From NCBI GenBank assembly GCA_964504335.1, contig CAZDET010000067.1:1-24043 (forward strand): a DNA stretch of 24,043 nt, written 5' to 3'. Below the pieces are notes generated by a model. That model saw only the letters and a list, made by a program, of their open reading frames with translations, ran no database searches and was not told the origin of the DNA. Both the position numbers and the translations under genes were made by a program. Below are positions 7,251 through 14,482 of the stretch, in pieces; position 1 is the first letter of the stretch; every line of letters starts with the position of its first letter. The stretch comes from CAZDET01 sp964504335. GTDB lineage: Bacteria > Bacteroidota > Bacteroidia > Chitinophagales > Saprospiraceae.

Positions 7251-8192
7251 TCACTGCCATTCCAACCGGCTCCGCTCCTCCCAGTAGGCATCCGGCGAAA
7301 TCGCGAATGTGGCTAATCGATCCAATTCAGCATCGGTGAGTTGAAACATAGCGGCTTTCAAGTTGGCTTCCAGGTAATCAAGACGGTCTGCACCACTCAA
7401 TACGGTGAAGGGTTGGAGGCGATCCATACAGAATCGCAGCGCAATGGCATCAATACCAACCTGATAGTGAGCAGCCAGATCGTACAGCGCATCGTACAGC
7501 GGCTGATAATGAGGATACTGCGGGTTGGGAAATATCCGCCCATTGGCGAGTGCCTCTTTGATGATCAGGCGCTTACCCATCGCTTGCATCTCGTCGGAAA
7601 GGGTCGCCAGGCTCTGATCGAGGATATTGTACGTTATCTGAAACGTATCGAATAACGGTTGGCCGTTTACTCGTACGTCCAGGGCCGCTTTTGCTACCGC
7701 TACCTGATCCGCACCGGAGGCAGTGATGCCGATCAGAAGACCGTGTTCTGCTTTTAGCTCGGCCAATCGTTCCAAGATGGGTTGATTTCGCAGAACGCCC
7801 GTAGCAAAGGTTGCTGAATGAATCTGGTAAGTCTTCAGGTAGGGCAATAGTTGTTGAGAAACGGCCCACTGCTCATTGAGCTTATGCAGGCTGTGTTCCT
7901 TCACCTCGTGCTGCGTAGCATTGGGATCGAAATTGGCCGTGTAGGTATAGCCCCACTTGGTGGCTACTTCCACGTCGGCATCTCCTTTTTGGTGCACCCA
8001 CTCGATGAGCAGGTCTTCGGCCAGCCCGTAGCCGGGAGCCGTATCGTAGTAGCGAATGCCAAGTTCGTAGGCGCGATCGAGGACGCTACGTCCCCTTTCC
8101 CGAAAGGCAGCTAGGTCCAGTGGGGGCGCATCGTCCAGGCGAAGATTGATGTATTGGGGACGGCCAATGGCGGCGGTGCCGAGTGAGAGCAT
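7251..8192 (-). CDS. Aldo/keto reductase family oxidoreductase
   Basis: The 313-residue protein has the NADPH-dependent aldo/keto reductase barrel and its catalytic tetrad: Asp50 and Tyr55 in 'YYDTAPGYG', Lys79 in 'ATKWG' and His125 in 'YQIHS'. 'NILDQS' and a C-terminal 'VLSGADRLDYLEANLKA' fit the cofactor-binding end of the family. There is no signal peptide, so it is cytosolic. Some members of this subgroup act on sugars (galactose- or pyridoxal-dehydrogenase-like), but the substrate cannot be read from the sequence. It begins just downstream of a short hexanucleotide array and lies 72 bp from the small exported protein gene on the same strand. Confidence 0.88.
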   Translation of the reverse strand: MLSLGTAAIGRPQYINLRLDDAPPLDLAAFRERGRSVLDRAYELGIRYYDTAPGYGLAEDLLIEWVHQKGDADVEVATKWGYTYTANFDPNATQHEVKEHSLHKLNEQWAVSQQLLPYLKTYQIHSATFATGVLRNQPILERLAELKAEHGLLIGITASGADQVAVAKAALDVRVNGQPLFDTFQITYNILDQSLATLSDEMQAMGKRLIIKEALANGRIFPNPQYPHYQPLYDALYDLAAHYQVGIDAIALRFCMDRLQPFTVLSGADRLDYLEANLKAAMFQLTDAELDRLATFAISPDAYWEERSRLEWQ

Positions 8193-8200
8193 GGAAAAAG

Positions 8201-8218
8201 TGTGAGTGTGGGTGTGAG
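8201..8218. repeat. Degenerate hexanucleotide array, TGTGRG x3
   Basis: TGTGAG, TGTGGG and TGTGAG lie head to tail, ending 8 bases upstream of the aldo/keto reductase ATG. Read on the minus strand this is CTCACA-CCCACA-CTCACA, the same unit family as the array at 12967-12984. Confidence 0.75.
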
Positions 8219-8240
8219 TACGGGAAGAGCCATATGGGGC

Positions 8241-8258
8241 GGGGGAATTGCTTCCCCC
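8241..8258. repeat. Short intergenic hairpin
   Basis: GGGGGAA (8241-8247) pairs with TTCCCCC (8252-8258) across a 4-base loop, between the stop of the small exported protein and the aldo/keto reductase. In the direction of transcription (minus) it has no T-run; on plus it is followed only by TTT. It may be an intercistronic RNA structure. Confidence 0.4.
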
Positions 8259-8264
8259 TTTGAA

Positions 8265-8639
8265 TTATGGTCGTAGCTGCGGACAATGTTCCGCTTTGAA
8301 GGCCGCCAACTGGGCGCTAGCTTCGGCTCGCATTTTCTTGGACTTTTCCCGGCAGTCCGCTATGTGGGCGCGCATGGCTGCAGCGCTATCCTCCACAGGG
8401 CCGGCAGTCATTCGATAGGCGGTCAGTTGGTGGCGTTTTGCTTCCTCCATTTTGTCTTTAATTCGTTGCATTTCGGCGTATTGCCGGCAGACCTCGCTTT
8501 CGTTGTCCAAGGCCGGATGAGTTTCACACAGGTGGGCGATTACCTGGTGGTAGTCGCTTTCGAGGGAAGGTTGGGCAAAGAGGCATAGCCCTATAAGCCC
8601 GACGGTGAACAGGCCTGCGCCTAACAGTACTGGTTTCAT
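8265..8639 (-). CDS. Small exported Cys-containing helical protein, function unknown
   Basis: I do not recognise this 124-residue protein. It starts with a hydrophobic stretch (residues 3-22, 'VLLGAGLFTVGLIGLCLFA') that may be a signal peptide or membrane anchor. The rest is highly charged and probably helical ('RIKDKMEEAKRHQ', 'REKSKKMRAEASAQLAAFKAE'). Four cysteines in the mature part (38, 51, 96, 119) suggest two disulfides in the periplasm holding a helical hairpin. It lies 72 bp upstream of the aldo/keto reductase on the same strand. Codon use and the clean ATG support it as real, but no homologue comes to mind. Confidence 0.6.
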   Translation of the reverse strand: MKPVLLGAGLFTVGLIGLCLFAQPSLESDYHQVIAHLCETHPALDNESEVCRQYAEMQRIKDKMEEAKRHQLTAYRMTAGPVEDSAAAMRAHIADCREKSKKMRAEASAQLAAFKAEHCPQLRP

Positions 8640-8788
8640 GAATGTGGATTTTTAGGTTATAGGTTCTTGTCCAGATGGTTATATCAGTGTCTGGTCACAG
8701 AGTTAATGTAACCACATTTTTCAAGCAGCGACGAAAAAAGTCGATCAACGGTTGGGGAATTGCCGATTAAGGGCGTCTTCGACGGCAT

Positions 8789-11164
8789 TTAATCCCTCCC
8801 ATTCCCAATCGTTTCCTCAAACAACTCGAATATCCGCCGGTACTCGTCCGCCCAGCTACTCGGCTCCCGGAACCCGTGGGGCTCGACCGGGAAAACGGCA
8901 AATTCCCAATCCTCCTTTCCCAGTTCGATGAGGCGCTGCGCGAGTCGAACCACATCCTGAAACTGCACATTGTCATCAACCATCCCGTGGAGAATTAATA
9001 GCCGATCTTCTAAGCCTTCGGCGAAGTAGATGGGCGAAGAGCGCTCGAAGGCAATGCTGTCTTCCTGGGGCGTATTCAGGATGTTGCTGGTGTAGCCGTG
9101 GTTATAGTGGGCCCAATCCGTGACGGATCGCAATGCCGCACCAGCCTGGAAGGTGCCGGGGTGATTGAATAAGGCCATCAGCGTGATAAAACCACCGTAG
9201 CTACCGCCATAGATACCTAGACGGCTGGAATCGATGCCGAGCTCTTCGACGAGGTAGCGAGCACCGTCGATTTGATCCTGGAGATCCCGACCACCCATAT
9301 AGCGATAAATAGCGGTACGCCAATCTCGACCGTAGCCATCGGAAGCCCGGTAATCGATATCCAGAACGGTGTAGCCCTTGTCGACCAGGAGGTTGTGAAA
9401 CAGGTACTCCCGGTAGTAGCTACTCCACCAGCGGTGCACGTTTTGCAGATAGCCCGCCCCGTGCACGAAAATAACGGCCGGGCCGCCTGCACTACCACCG
9501 GCGGGCCGGTAGAGTCGGGCCGGCACTTCGACTCCATCGTTAGCGGTGAACCGAATAATCTCGGGCACCCGCCAGTCGTAAGCTTGAAAAGCATCGGTCG
9601 TACTTTCGGTGATGCGCCGCCGCGCCGCGGCGGAATCGGTAGGCTGCAGGTACAGCTCCCAAGGTTGATTGCTGAAGCTGTAGCGATCGGCCAAGTGGCG
9701 CTCGTCGGGCGATAGCACCACGCGATGTCCGCCAGGTTCGGTTGTAAGCTGTGTTAATGCACCGGATGCAATATCGAGGCGGTAATAGTGCTGTTCGTGT
9801 GGGCTCTCGCGGTTGGCCCGCATATAGAAGGATTGGCCATCGCGACTCAGTTGTGCCGTCTGCACTTCCCAGGCACCGCTTGTGAGCGCCCGCCGCTCGT
9901 CAGTTTCGGTATCGTACAAATACAGGTGGCTGTAGCCGGATTCTTCCGATTGGTAATAGAGCGTTCGATCATCGGTCAGCCAACCAATGGTGCCTCCCGT
10001 ACCATTCCAATTGACAATTCCGGGGCCACCAATCCAGGCACTATCGTGCTGGTGCTCCAGGGTGGTGAATGCCCCGCTGACCGGATCGAGCAAAGTGATC
10101 CAGCGATCCTTATTATCCTGGGAGCGCACGACCATCGCAGCTCGGGTGCCGGACTCGTTCCAGTAGGGACCATGGGCAATGACTTCTTTGGGGCTGGCCA
10201 GGGTATCCACCCAAGGTGCTTCGCCCTCGTGGTAAGCTTTGAGGAAGATGGGTTTGGCTTTAATCCCCGGAAGGTCGCCGAATCCTAATTGAAAAAAGGT
10301 ATCCCGTTGGCGGTCGTACAGGCCGCTTTCGAAGGTCGATTGGGGGCTACCCACCTTACTGCGTGCCCGATCGATATCGATGAATCCGCTTTCGGTGACG
10401 TATTCGGGCACCTGCGTGCGGTCGGACTGGAAATTCGTAAATCGATAGGTAACAAAACGGCCATCCGGACTAATGACCAAATTACCCACCCGCTTATTAC
10501 CGAAAGGAATTGGGATGGGCCGTTTGGGCCGCAGCGAATCGCGCAGCCGGGCTCGGGCTCGCTGCTCCTCCTTTCGCTCCTGGAGGATTTCCGAGAGTTC
10601 AAGCGCCTCTTGTTGCAGATAAGCCTTGTATCCGCCGGGGGCCTCCTCTTCTTCGGGTAGGCGTTTCACAAATTGAGTGAGTTGTTCGATGTAGCCATCC
10701 GATAGCCGCAGCGCAAAGAGATTAGTGCCCGATTGATAAATTACCTGTGTACCATCCCCCGAGAATCGGGGCTGGACTTCTGAGGCAACCGTATTGGTGA
10801 GTTGGCGCATACTATCCTCGGTGAGATAGACCAAAAACAGATCGCTGTTCTTGCTGTAGACGTAGCGTTCGTAATTGCTGTCGTACGCCCCACTTGTAGC
10901 CGGTAGTGCCCGCAACTCATCCAGGTTTAGTTTCTCCGGTGTTCCACCAGCCGCTGCTACCCGATAAGTAGCATCGAGGGTATCACCCTCCGGATTCCAA
11001 TTGAAAAGAATGTACTTACTATCCAACGACCAACGGATATTATTGGGCAGATGCCCCACGAAATCAGGGCCTTGCATGATTTGCGAAATGGTAAGGGGGG
11101 AAGCACTCTGCTGGCACCACAATGAAATGGGGAACAGAAGGAGGAGCGCGAGGCGGGCGTACAT
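8789..11164 (-). CDS. Secreted S9 peptidase, dipeptidyl-peptidase IV-like
   Basis: The ATG at 11164 gives 791 residues with a signal peptide (1-17, 'ARLALLLLFPISLWC'). A TTG at 11185 would only add charged residues in front of it. The N-terminal 540 residues form an eight-bladed-type propeller ('SPDG', 'WLTDDRTLYYQSEESGYSHL' and similar). The catalytic domain carries GGSYGG (Ser655), HGMVDDNV (Asp730) and EPHGF (His763), the classical S9B/S9C triad. A Lys/Arg/Glu-rich insertion at residues 167-215 ('LQERKEEQRARARLRDS') projects from the propeller. The family removes dipeptides or cleaves oligopeptides after Pro/Ala. It is probably periplasmic and part of protein scavenging. It is divergent from the dehalogenase operon across a 294-bp spacer. 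Confidence 0.9.
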   Translation of the reverse strand: MYARLALLLLFPISLWCQQSASPLTISQIMQGPDFVGHLPNNIRWSLDSKYILFNWNPEGDTLDATYRVAAAGGTPEKLNLDELRALPATSGAYDSNYERYVYSKNSDLFLVYLTEDSMRQLTNTVASEVQPRFSGDGTQVIYQSGTNLFALRLSDGYIEQLTQFVKRLPEEEEAPGGYKAYLQQEALELSEILQERKEEQRARARLRDSLRPKRPIPIPFGNKRVGNLVISPDGRFVTYRFTNFQSDRTQVPEYVTESGFIDIDRARSKVGSPQSTFESGLYDRQRDTFFQLGFGDLPGIKAKPIFLKAYHEGEAPWVDTLASPKEVIAHGPYWNESGTRAAMVVRSQDNKDRWITLLDPVSGAFTTLEHQHDSAWIGGPGIVNWNGTGGTIGWLTDDRTLYYQSEESGYSHLYLYDTETDERRALTSGAWEVQTAQLSRDGQSFYMRANRESPHEQHYYRLDIASGALTQLTTEPGGHRVVLSPDERHLADRYSFSNQPWELYLQPTDSAAARRRITESTTDAFQAYDWRVPEIIRFTANDGVEVPARLYRPAGGSAGGPAVIFVHGAGYLQNVHRWWSSYYREYLFHNLLVDKGYTVLDIDYRASDGYGRDWRTAIYRYMGGRDLQDQIDGARYLVEELGIDSSRLGIYGGSYGGFITLMALFNHPGTFQAGAALRSVTDWAHYNHGYTSNILNTPQEDSIAFERSSPIYFAEGLEDRLLILHGMVDDNVQFQDVVRLAQRLIELGKEDWEFAVFPVEPHGFREPSSWADEYRRIFELFEETIGNGRD

Positions 11165-11458
11165 AGCTTGTCCTTTTCGGGGCAAAATAGGAAATTAATT
11201 GAGGGTCGCAGAAAACGATGAAGCGCAGACTAGTGCAACGAATGTAATGATAGCCAAGATGCAGGCAAAAAAAGATACCAACAGTTGCTATTCTATTTCA
11301 ACGTGAGTTTCGGGTTTATCCGGCTGAAATCCATCCTTAGAATAGACAAGTATTTAGGCGGTAGGTCATACCTGACGTTATTTTATTTGCCTACGCCATT
11401 TCAGAGACGACCTTATGGCGGAATAGAAGTGTTCTACCTTTGAAACATTCCGAAAACC
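11165..11458. other. Divergent intergenic region
   Basis: This is the largest gene-free stretch of the window, between the start codons of the DPP-IV-like peptidase (minus) and the dehalogenase (plus). Apart from the -7 box at 11435-11442 nothing coding or structured was recognised. On the minus strand near 11184 there is a TATTTTG that misses the -7 consensus by one base of spacing. Confidence 0.6.
11435..11442 (+). promoter_or_regulatory. Bacteroidota -7 promoter box of the dehalogenase/HAD operon
   Basis: TACCTTTG matches TAnnTTTG exactly and ends 16 bases before the ATG at 11459, implying a leader of only about 10-12 bases. The expected -33 position (about 11412-11416) holds TTAT, a weak match. 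No Shine-Dalgarno is present. Confidence 0.55.
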
Positions 11459-12355
11459 ATGATTCTCCCTACTAACACCACCGACTTCCCATACGCCTCG
11501 CGCTACCTGGAGGTAGCTGGTGCCAAAATGCACTTCATCGAAGAAGGCACCGGCGATCCCATCCTTTTCCTGCACGGCAACCCTACGTCGGTCTATCTCT
11601 GGCGAAATATCATTCCCTACCTGACGGATCACGCACGCTGCATTGCGGTCGATTTAATCGGTATGGGTCAATCCGATAAACCCGATATTCCCTATCGCTT
11701 TGAAGACCACTACCACTATCTCGAAGGGTTTATCGAATCAATGGGCTTAGAAAACCTCACCCTGGTAGTACACGACTGGGGTTCCGGCCTCGGATTTCAC
11801 TACGCCAGCCGGCACCCGGAGAAAATACGTGCCATCGCATTTATGGAGGCCATCTACCGTCCCATGAAGTGGACCGCTTTTCCCTTTCAATTTAAGCTGG
11901 CTTTCCGCATGATGCGCACCCCCTATCTCGGCTGGTTGTTTATTAGCTTTTTTAATGGCTTTGTCAATACGATCATGCCGATGGCTATCGTGCGGAAACT
12001 ATCAGCCGCTGAGCAACGTGCCTATCAGGTACCCTTTCCGACTGCCGAAAGTCGAAAGCCCATCCGGCAGTGGCCCCTGGAAATACCCATCGACGGCCAT
12101 CCGGCCCGGATGCACCGCATTGTGACCGACTACTCGAATTGGTTGCGCAAATCACCTCACCCAAAATTGTTGCTGCATGCTCAACCCGGAGGACTGATCA
12201 CCGAATCGGACCGAAAATGGCTGGAAGCAGAACTTCCGAACCTTCTTTCAGTTCCCATTGGTGCAGGGCTGCATTACGTCCAGGAGGATCAGCCGGAAGC
12301 GATTGGGACGGCACTGGCAAACTGGTATACCAAACTCGAATCTTCCAATACATGA
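11459..12355 (+). CDS. Haloalkane dehalogenase (alpha/beta-hydrolase, HLD-II-like)
   Basis: The 298-residue protein has the complete haloalkane dehalogenase active site: nucleophile Asp106 with Trp107 in 'VVHDWGSGLGF', halide-binding Asn41 in 'LHGNPTS', catalytic acid Glu130 in 'FMEAIYRP' and base His272 in 'AGLHYVQED'. These positions coincide with those of Rhodococcus DhaA (Asn41, Asp106, Trp107, Glu130, His272), and Glu after strand 6 is typical of subfamily II. A variable helical cap follows ('RPMKWTAFPFQFKLAF'). The family hydrolyses carbon-halogen bonds to an alcohol and halide in the cytosol. There is no signal peptide. The ORF overlaps the next gene by ATGA, so the two are translationally coupled. 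The natural substrate in this organism is unknown. Confidence 0.92.
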   Translation: MILPTNTTDFPYASRYLEVAGAKMHFIEEGTGDPILFLHGNPTSVYLWRNIIPYLTDHARCIAVDLIGMGQSDKPDIPYRFEDHYHYLEGFIESMGLENLTLVVHDWGSGLGFHYASRHPEKIRAIAFMEAIYRPMKWTAFPFQFKLAFRMMRTPYLGWLFISFFNGFVNTIMPMAIVRKLSAAEQRAYQVPFPTAESRKPIRQWPLEIPIDGHPARMHRIVTDYSNWLRKSPHPKLLLHAQPGGLITESDRKWLEAELPNLLSVPIGAGLHYVQEDQPEAIGTALANWYTKLESSNT

Positions 12356-12966
12356 ATACATTCACCCATTTATTTTTCGACGTCGGCGGTGTTTTGCTAA
12401 CCAATGGCTGGGATCGCCATTGTCGCGCTGCAGCGGCCGAAAAGTTCGGCTACGACCACGAAGAAACCAACAAGCGCCATTACGCCGTAGCCGACGCCTT
12501 CGAGGAAGGCCGCCTGACTATGGAAGAATACCTCGATCAGGTCATTTTCTACGAACCCCGCTCCTTCGATCGCGACACCTTTCGGCAGTTTATGCGCAGC
12601 CGGAGTACTCCCCACGCAGGGTCTTTCGATATCCTTGCTCAGCTCCGCGATCAGGGGCGCTACACTTTGTGTACGCTCAATAATGAATCGACCGAGCTCA
12701 ACCTGTACCGTATCCAAACCTATCGGCTGGATCGCTTCTTCAGTGCCTTCTACAGTTCGTCCTTTTTAGGCTCCGCAAAACCCGGTATTACCATCTTCCA
12801 GAAAGTCCTCTGGATCACTAACCTAAACCCGGAACGGTGCTTCTTCATCGACGACCGCCCAGACAACATCACCGCCGCCAGCAGCCTCGGCTTTCGCGCC
12901 GCACTACTGCCCGATCCGAGCCAACTCCGCGAAGTGCTCCTGGAAAATGGGGTGGAGATGGATTAA
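12352..12966 (+). CDS. HAD-superfamily hydrolase (YihX-like phosphatase group)
   Basis: The 204-residue protein starts at the ATG inside the ATGA overlap with the dehalogenase; an in-frame upstream extension merely reads the dehalogenase gene in another frame. HAD motif I is 'FFDVGGVLL' (Asp10), motif II lies in 'CTLNNES' (Asn110), motif III Lys143 in 'SAKPG' and motif IV 'FIDDRPDN' (Asp167, Asp168). The second Asp of the usual DxDxT is Gly here, as in the 'DxGG/DxGN' subgroup that includes sugar phosphatases such as YihX. A helical C1 cap follows motif I (about residues 18-85). It may dephosphorylate a sugar phosphate. A true 2-haloacid dehalogenase would have an aromatic/Gly-Thr motif I (DxYGT), so that role is less likely despite the neighbouring dehalogenase. 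Confidence 0.88.
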   Translation: MNTFTHLFFDVGGVLLTNGWDRHCRAAAAEKFGYDHEETNKRHYAVADAFEEGRLTMEEYLDQVIFYEPRSFDRDTFRQFMRSRSTPHAGSFDILAQLRDQGRYTLCTLNNESTELNLYRIQTYRLDRFFSAFYSSSFLGSAKPGITIFQKVLWITNLNPERCFFIDDRPDNITAASSLGFRAALLPDPSQLREVLLENGVEMD

Positions 12967-12984
12967 CCCACACCCACACCCACA
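12967..12984. repeat. Hexanucleotide array, CCCACA x3
   Basis: Three exact copies of CCCACA begin immediately after the HAD stop codon and occupy almost the whole 22-bp gap to the convergent amidohydrolase stop. The minus strand of 8201-8218 carries the same unit in variant form. Confidence 0.85.
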
Positions 12985-12988
12985 CTAA

Positions 12989-14434
12989 CTAGTTCATCCC
13001 AATACCTTCCGGAATCGGCGGCGGTCCTTCCGGCAAAATCGCCTTGTATTGGTAGTCTCCCTTGCGTTCTTTAAACTCGGCCTTCACTTCTTCCACCAAC
13101 TCAGGTCGCTCGTAGAGATCCACCGCCGTCATGGCCAGGGCCTTCGAAGCGTAGATCAGCCCCTTGTGGCCAATCGACATGCCTCCGCAAGCCACCACGG
13201 CCCAGGAATGCCAGGGCGTATCAATAGGAGCAGTGGTTACCCCTAGTCGAATTTCCGGCACGAGCCAGCTTACATCACCAACATCCGTAGAACCTCCGCC
13301 CGGATGTTCCAGGGTTTCTTCGAGCGGTCGGATCTTGCCGTCGAGGCCGTCCAGCGGCTTGTTGGTAGAGCGTTGAATACCGTGGGCAAATTCGATTTCT
13401 TCTGGCGTGTAGGTGATGTCTCCCAGCGCTTCCAGGTTGCTCTGCAATGCAGCGCCGCCCGCCCGGTTGACGAGTACTTCGTGAACGCCCGAGACGAGTT
13501 TGATCTCGTAGTCGACATTGGCCATCATGGCCGCCCCTTCGGCAATGCGTCGTACCTGCTCGTAGACGGTCATCATGCCCTCCCGGCGGGTGTCGCGTAC
13601 GCGGGTCCAAATCCGGGCGTAATCCGGTACGACGTTCACCACATCGCCGGCTTGTTGGATGTGGTAGTGGATGCGCACCGTCGGCTTAATGTGCTCCCGG
13701 AGGTAATTGATCCCGGTGGTATATAATTCTAGCCCATCGGAAGCGGAGCGACCATTCCAGGGGTCGGAAGAAGCATGGGCAGCCTGACCGCGGAATTCGA
13801 CGATAAAATCAATCAGAGCAAGCGAACTCTGTACATTGGACTTCGTCTTCGCGCTCGGATGCCAGTCGAGGCAAACATCCAAATCATTAAACAGCCCCTC
13901 GCGGGCCATCCACAATTTCCCGAAAAATTTCTCCTCCGCGGGGGTGCCGTAGAAGCGGATGGTACCGGAAATTTCACCTGCATCCATCAATTCTTTAACG
14001 GCAATGGCAGCCCCCAGACTCGCTACCCCGAAGAGGTTGTGTCCACAACCGTGTCCGGCCGCGCCAGGCTCCAGCGGCTCTTTGTCCGGTTGGGCTTTCT
14101 GACTAATGCCGGGCAAGGCGTCGAATTCACCCAAAATGCCGATGATCGGCTCCCCGGAACCGTACTCCGCCGTAAACGCCGTGGGAATATCGGCTACCCC
14201 GCGCGTGACGCGAAAGCCTTGTTCCTCCGCATAATCCGCCAATGCCTTGGCCGATTTTGTTTCTTCGAAGGCCGTCTCTGCGTAGGCCCAAATCTGATCG
14301 CTTAGTTGGATGAATTCATCCTTGTGATTCTCCACCGATGAAATGACTGCTTCCTTATTGGCCGTCATTTCGGCGGGCTGTGCCAAGGCCAGCCCCGGTA
14401 GTACTAGAAGAGCAAGTAAAAGTGCACGTTGCAT
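12989..14434 (-). CDS. Exported M20-family amidohydrolase (AbgB-like)
   Basis: The ATG at 14434 gives 481 residues with a signal peptide (1-18, 'RALLLALLVLPGLALA'); the frame's TTG at 14482 would precede it with charged residues and is rejected. Metal-binding motifs are 'HGCGHN' (128-133) and the general-base 'PAEE' (165-168), with a dimerisation domain around 'GQAAHASSDPWNGRSASDG'. The layout follows p-aminobenzoyl-glutamate hydrolase subunit B (AbgB) and related aminoacylase-type M20D enzymes, which cleave amide bonds of N-acyl amino acids. Unlike cytosolic AbgB this one is exported. No AbgA partner is adjacent. It follows the alpha/beta hydrolase by 48 bp on the same strand, so the two are probably one transcript. 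Confidence 0.88.
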   Translation of the reverse strand: MQRALLLALLVLPGLALAQPAEMTANKEAVISSVENHKDEFIQLSDQIWAYAETAFEETKSAKALADYAEEQGFRVTRGVADIPTAFTAEYGSGEPIIGILGEFDALPGISQKAQPDKEPLEPGAAGHGCGHNLFGVASLGAAIAVKELMDAGEISGTIRFYGTPAEEKFFGKLWMAREGLFNDLDVCLDWHPSAKTKSNVQSSLALIDFIVEFRGQAAHASSDPWNGRSASDGLELYTTGINYLREHIKPTVRIHYHIQQAGDVVNVVPDYARIWTRVRDTRREGMMTVYEQVRRIAEGAAMMANVDYEIKLVSGVHEVLVNRAGGAALQSNLEALGDITYTPEEIEFAHGIQRSTNKPLDGLDGKIRPLEETLEHPGGGSTDVGDVSWLVPEIRLGVTTAPIDTPWHSWAVVACGGMSIGHKGLIYASKALAMTAVDLYERPELVEEVKAEFKERKGDYQYKAILPEGPPPIPEGIGMN

Positions 14435-14482
14435 TACGCGATTGTTTTGTTGTTGCTCTAATTTGTACTTTTTTTCGAACAA

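Noticed and set aside
8640..8718. AATGTGG / CCACATT inverted repeat upstream of the small exported protein
   Set aside because: Seven-base arms more than 60 bp apart are expected by chance.
9272..10660. Plus-strand open frames of 123-166 codons opposite the DPP-IV-like peptidase
   Set aside because: Antisense shadows of a well-supported gene; no start signal, motif or conserved composition.
11181..11190. TATTTTG on the minus strand as the promoter of the DPP-IV-like peptidase
   Set aside because: One base short of TAnnTTTG and too close to the ATG to leave a normal leader; evidence is too weak.
12070..12351. N-terminal extension of the HAD hydrolase into the dehalogenase gene
   Set aside because: The extension is simply another frame of the dehalogenase, while the HAD fold starts right at the ATG in the ATGA overlap.
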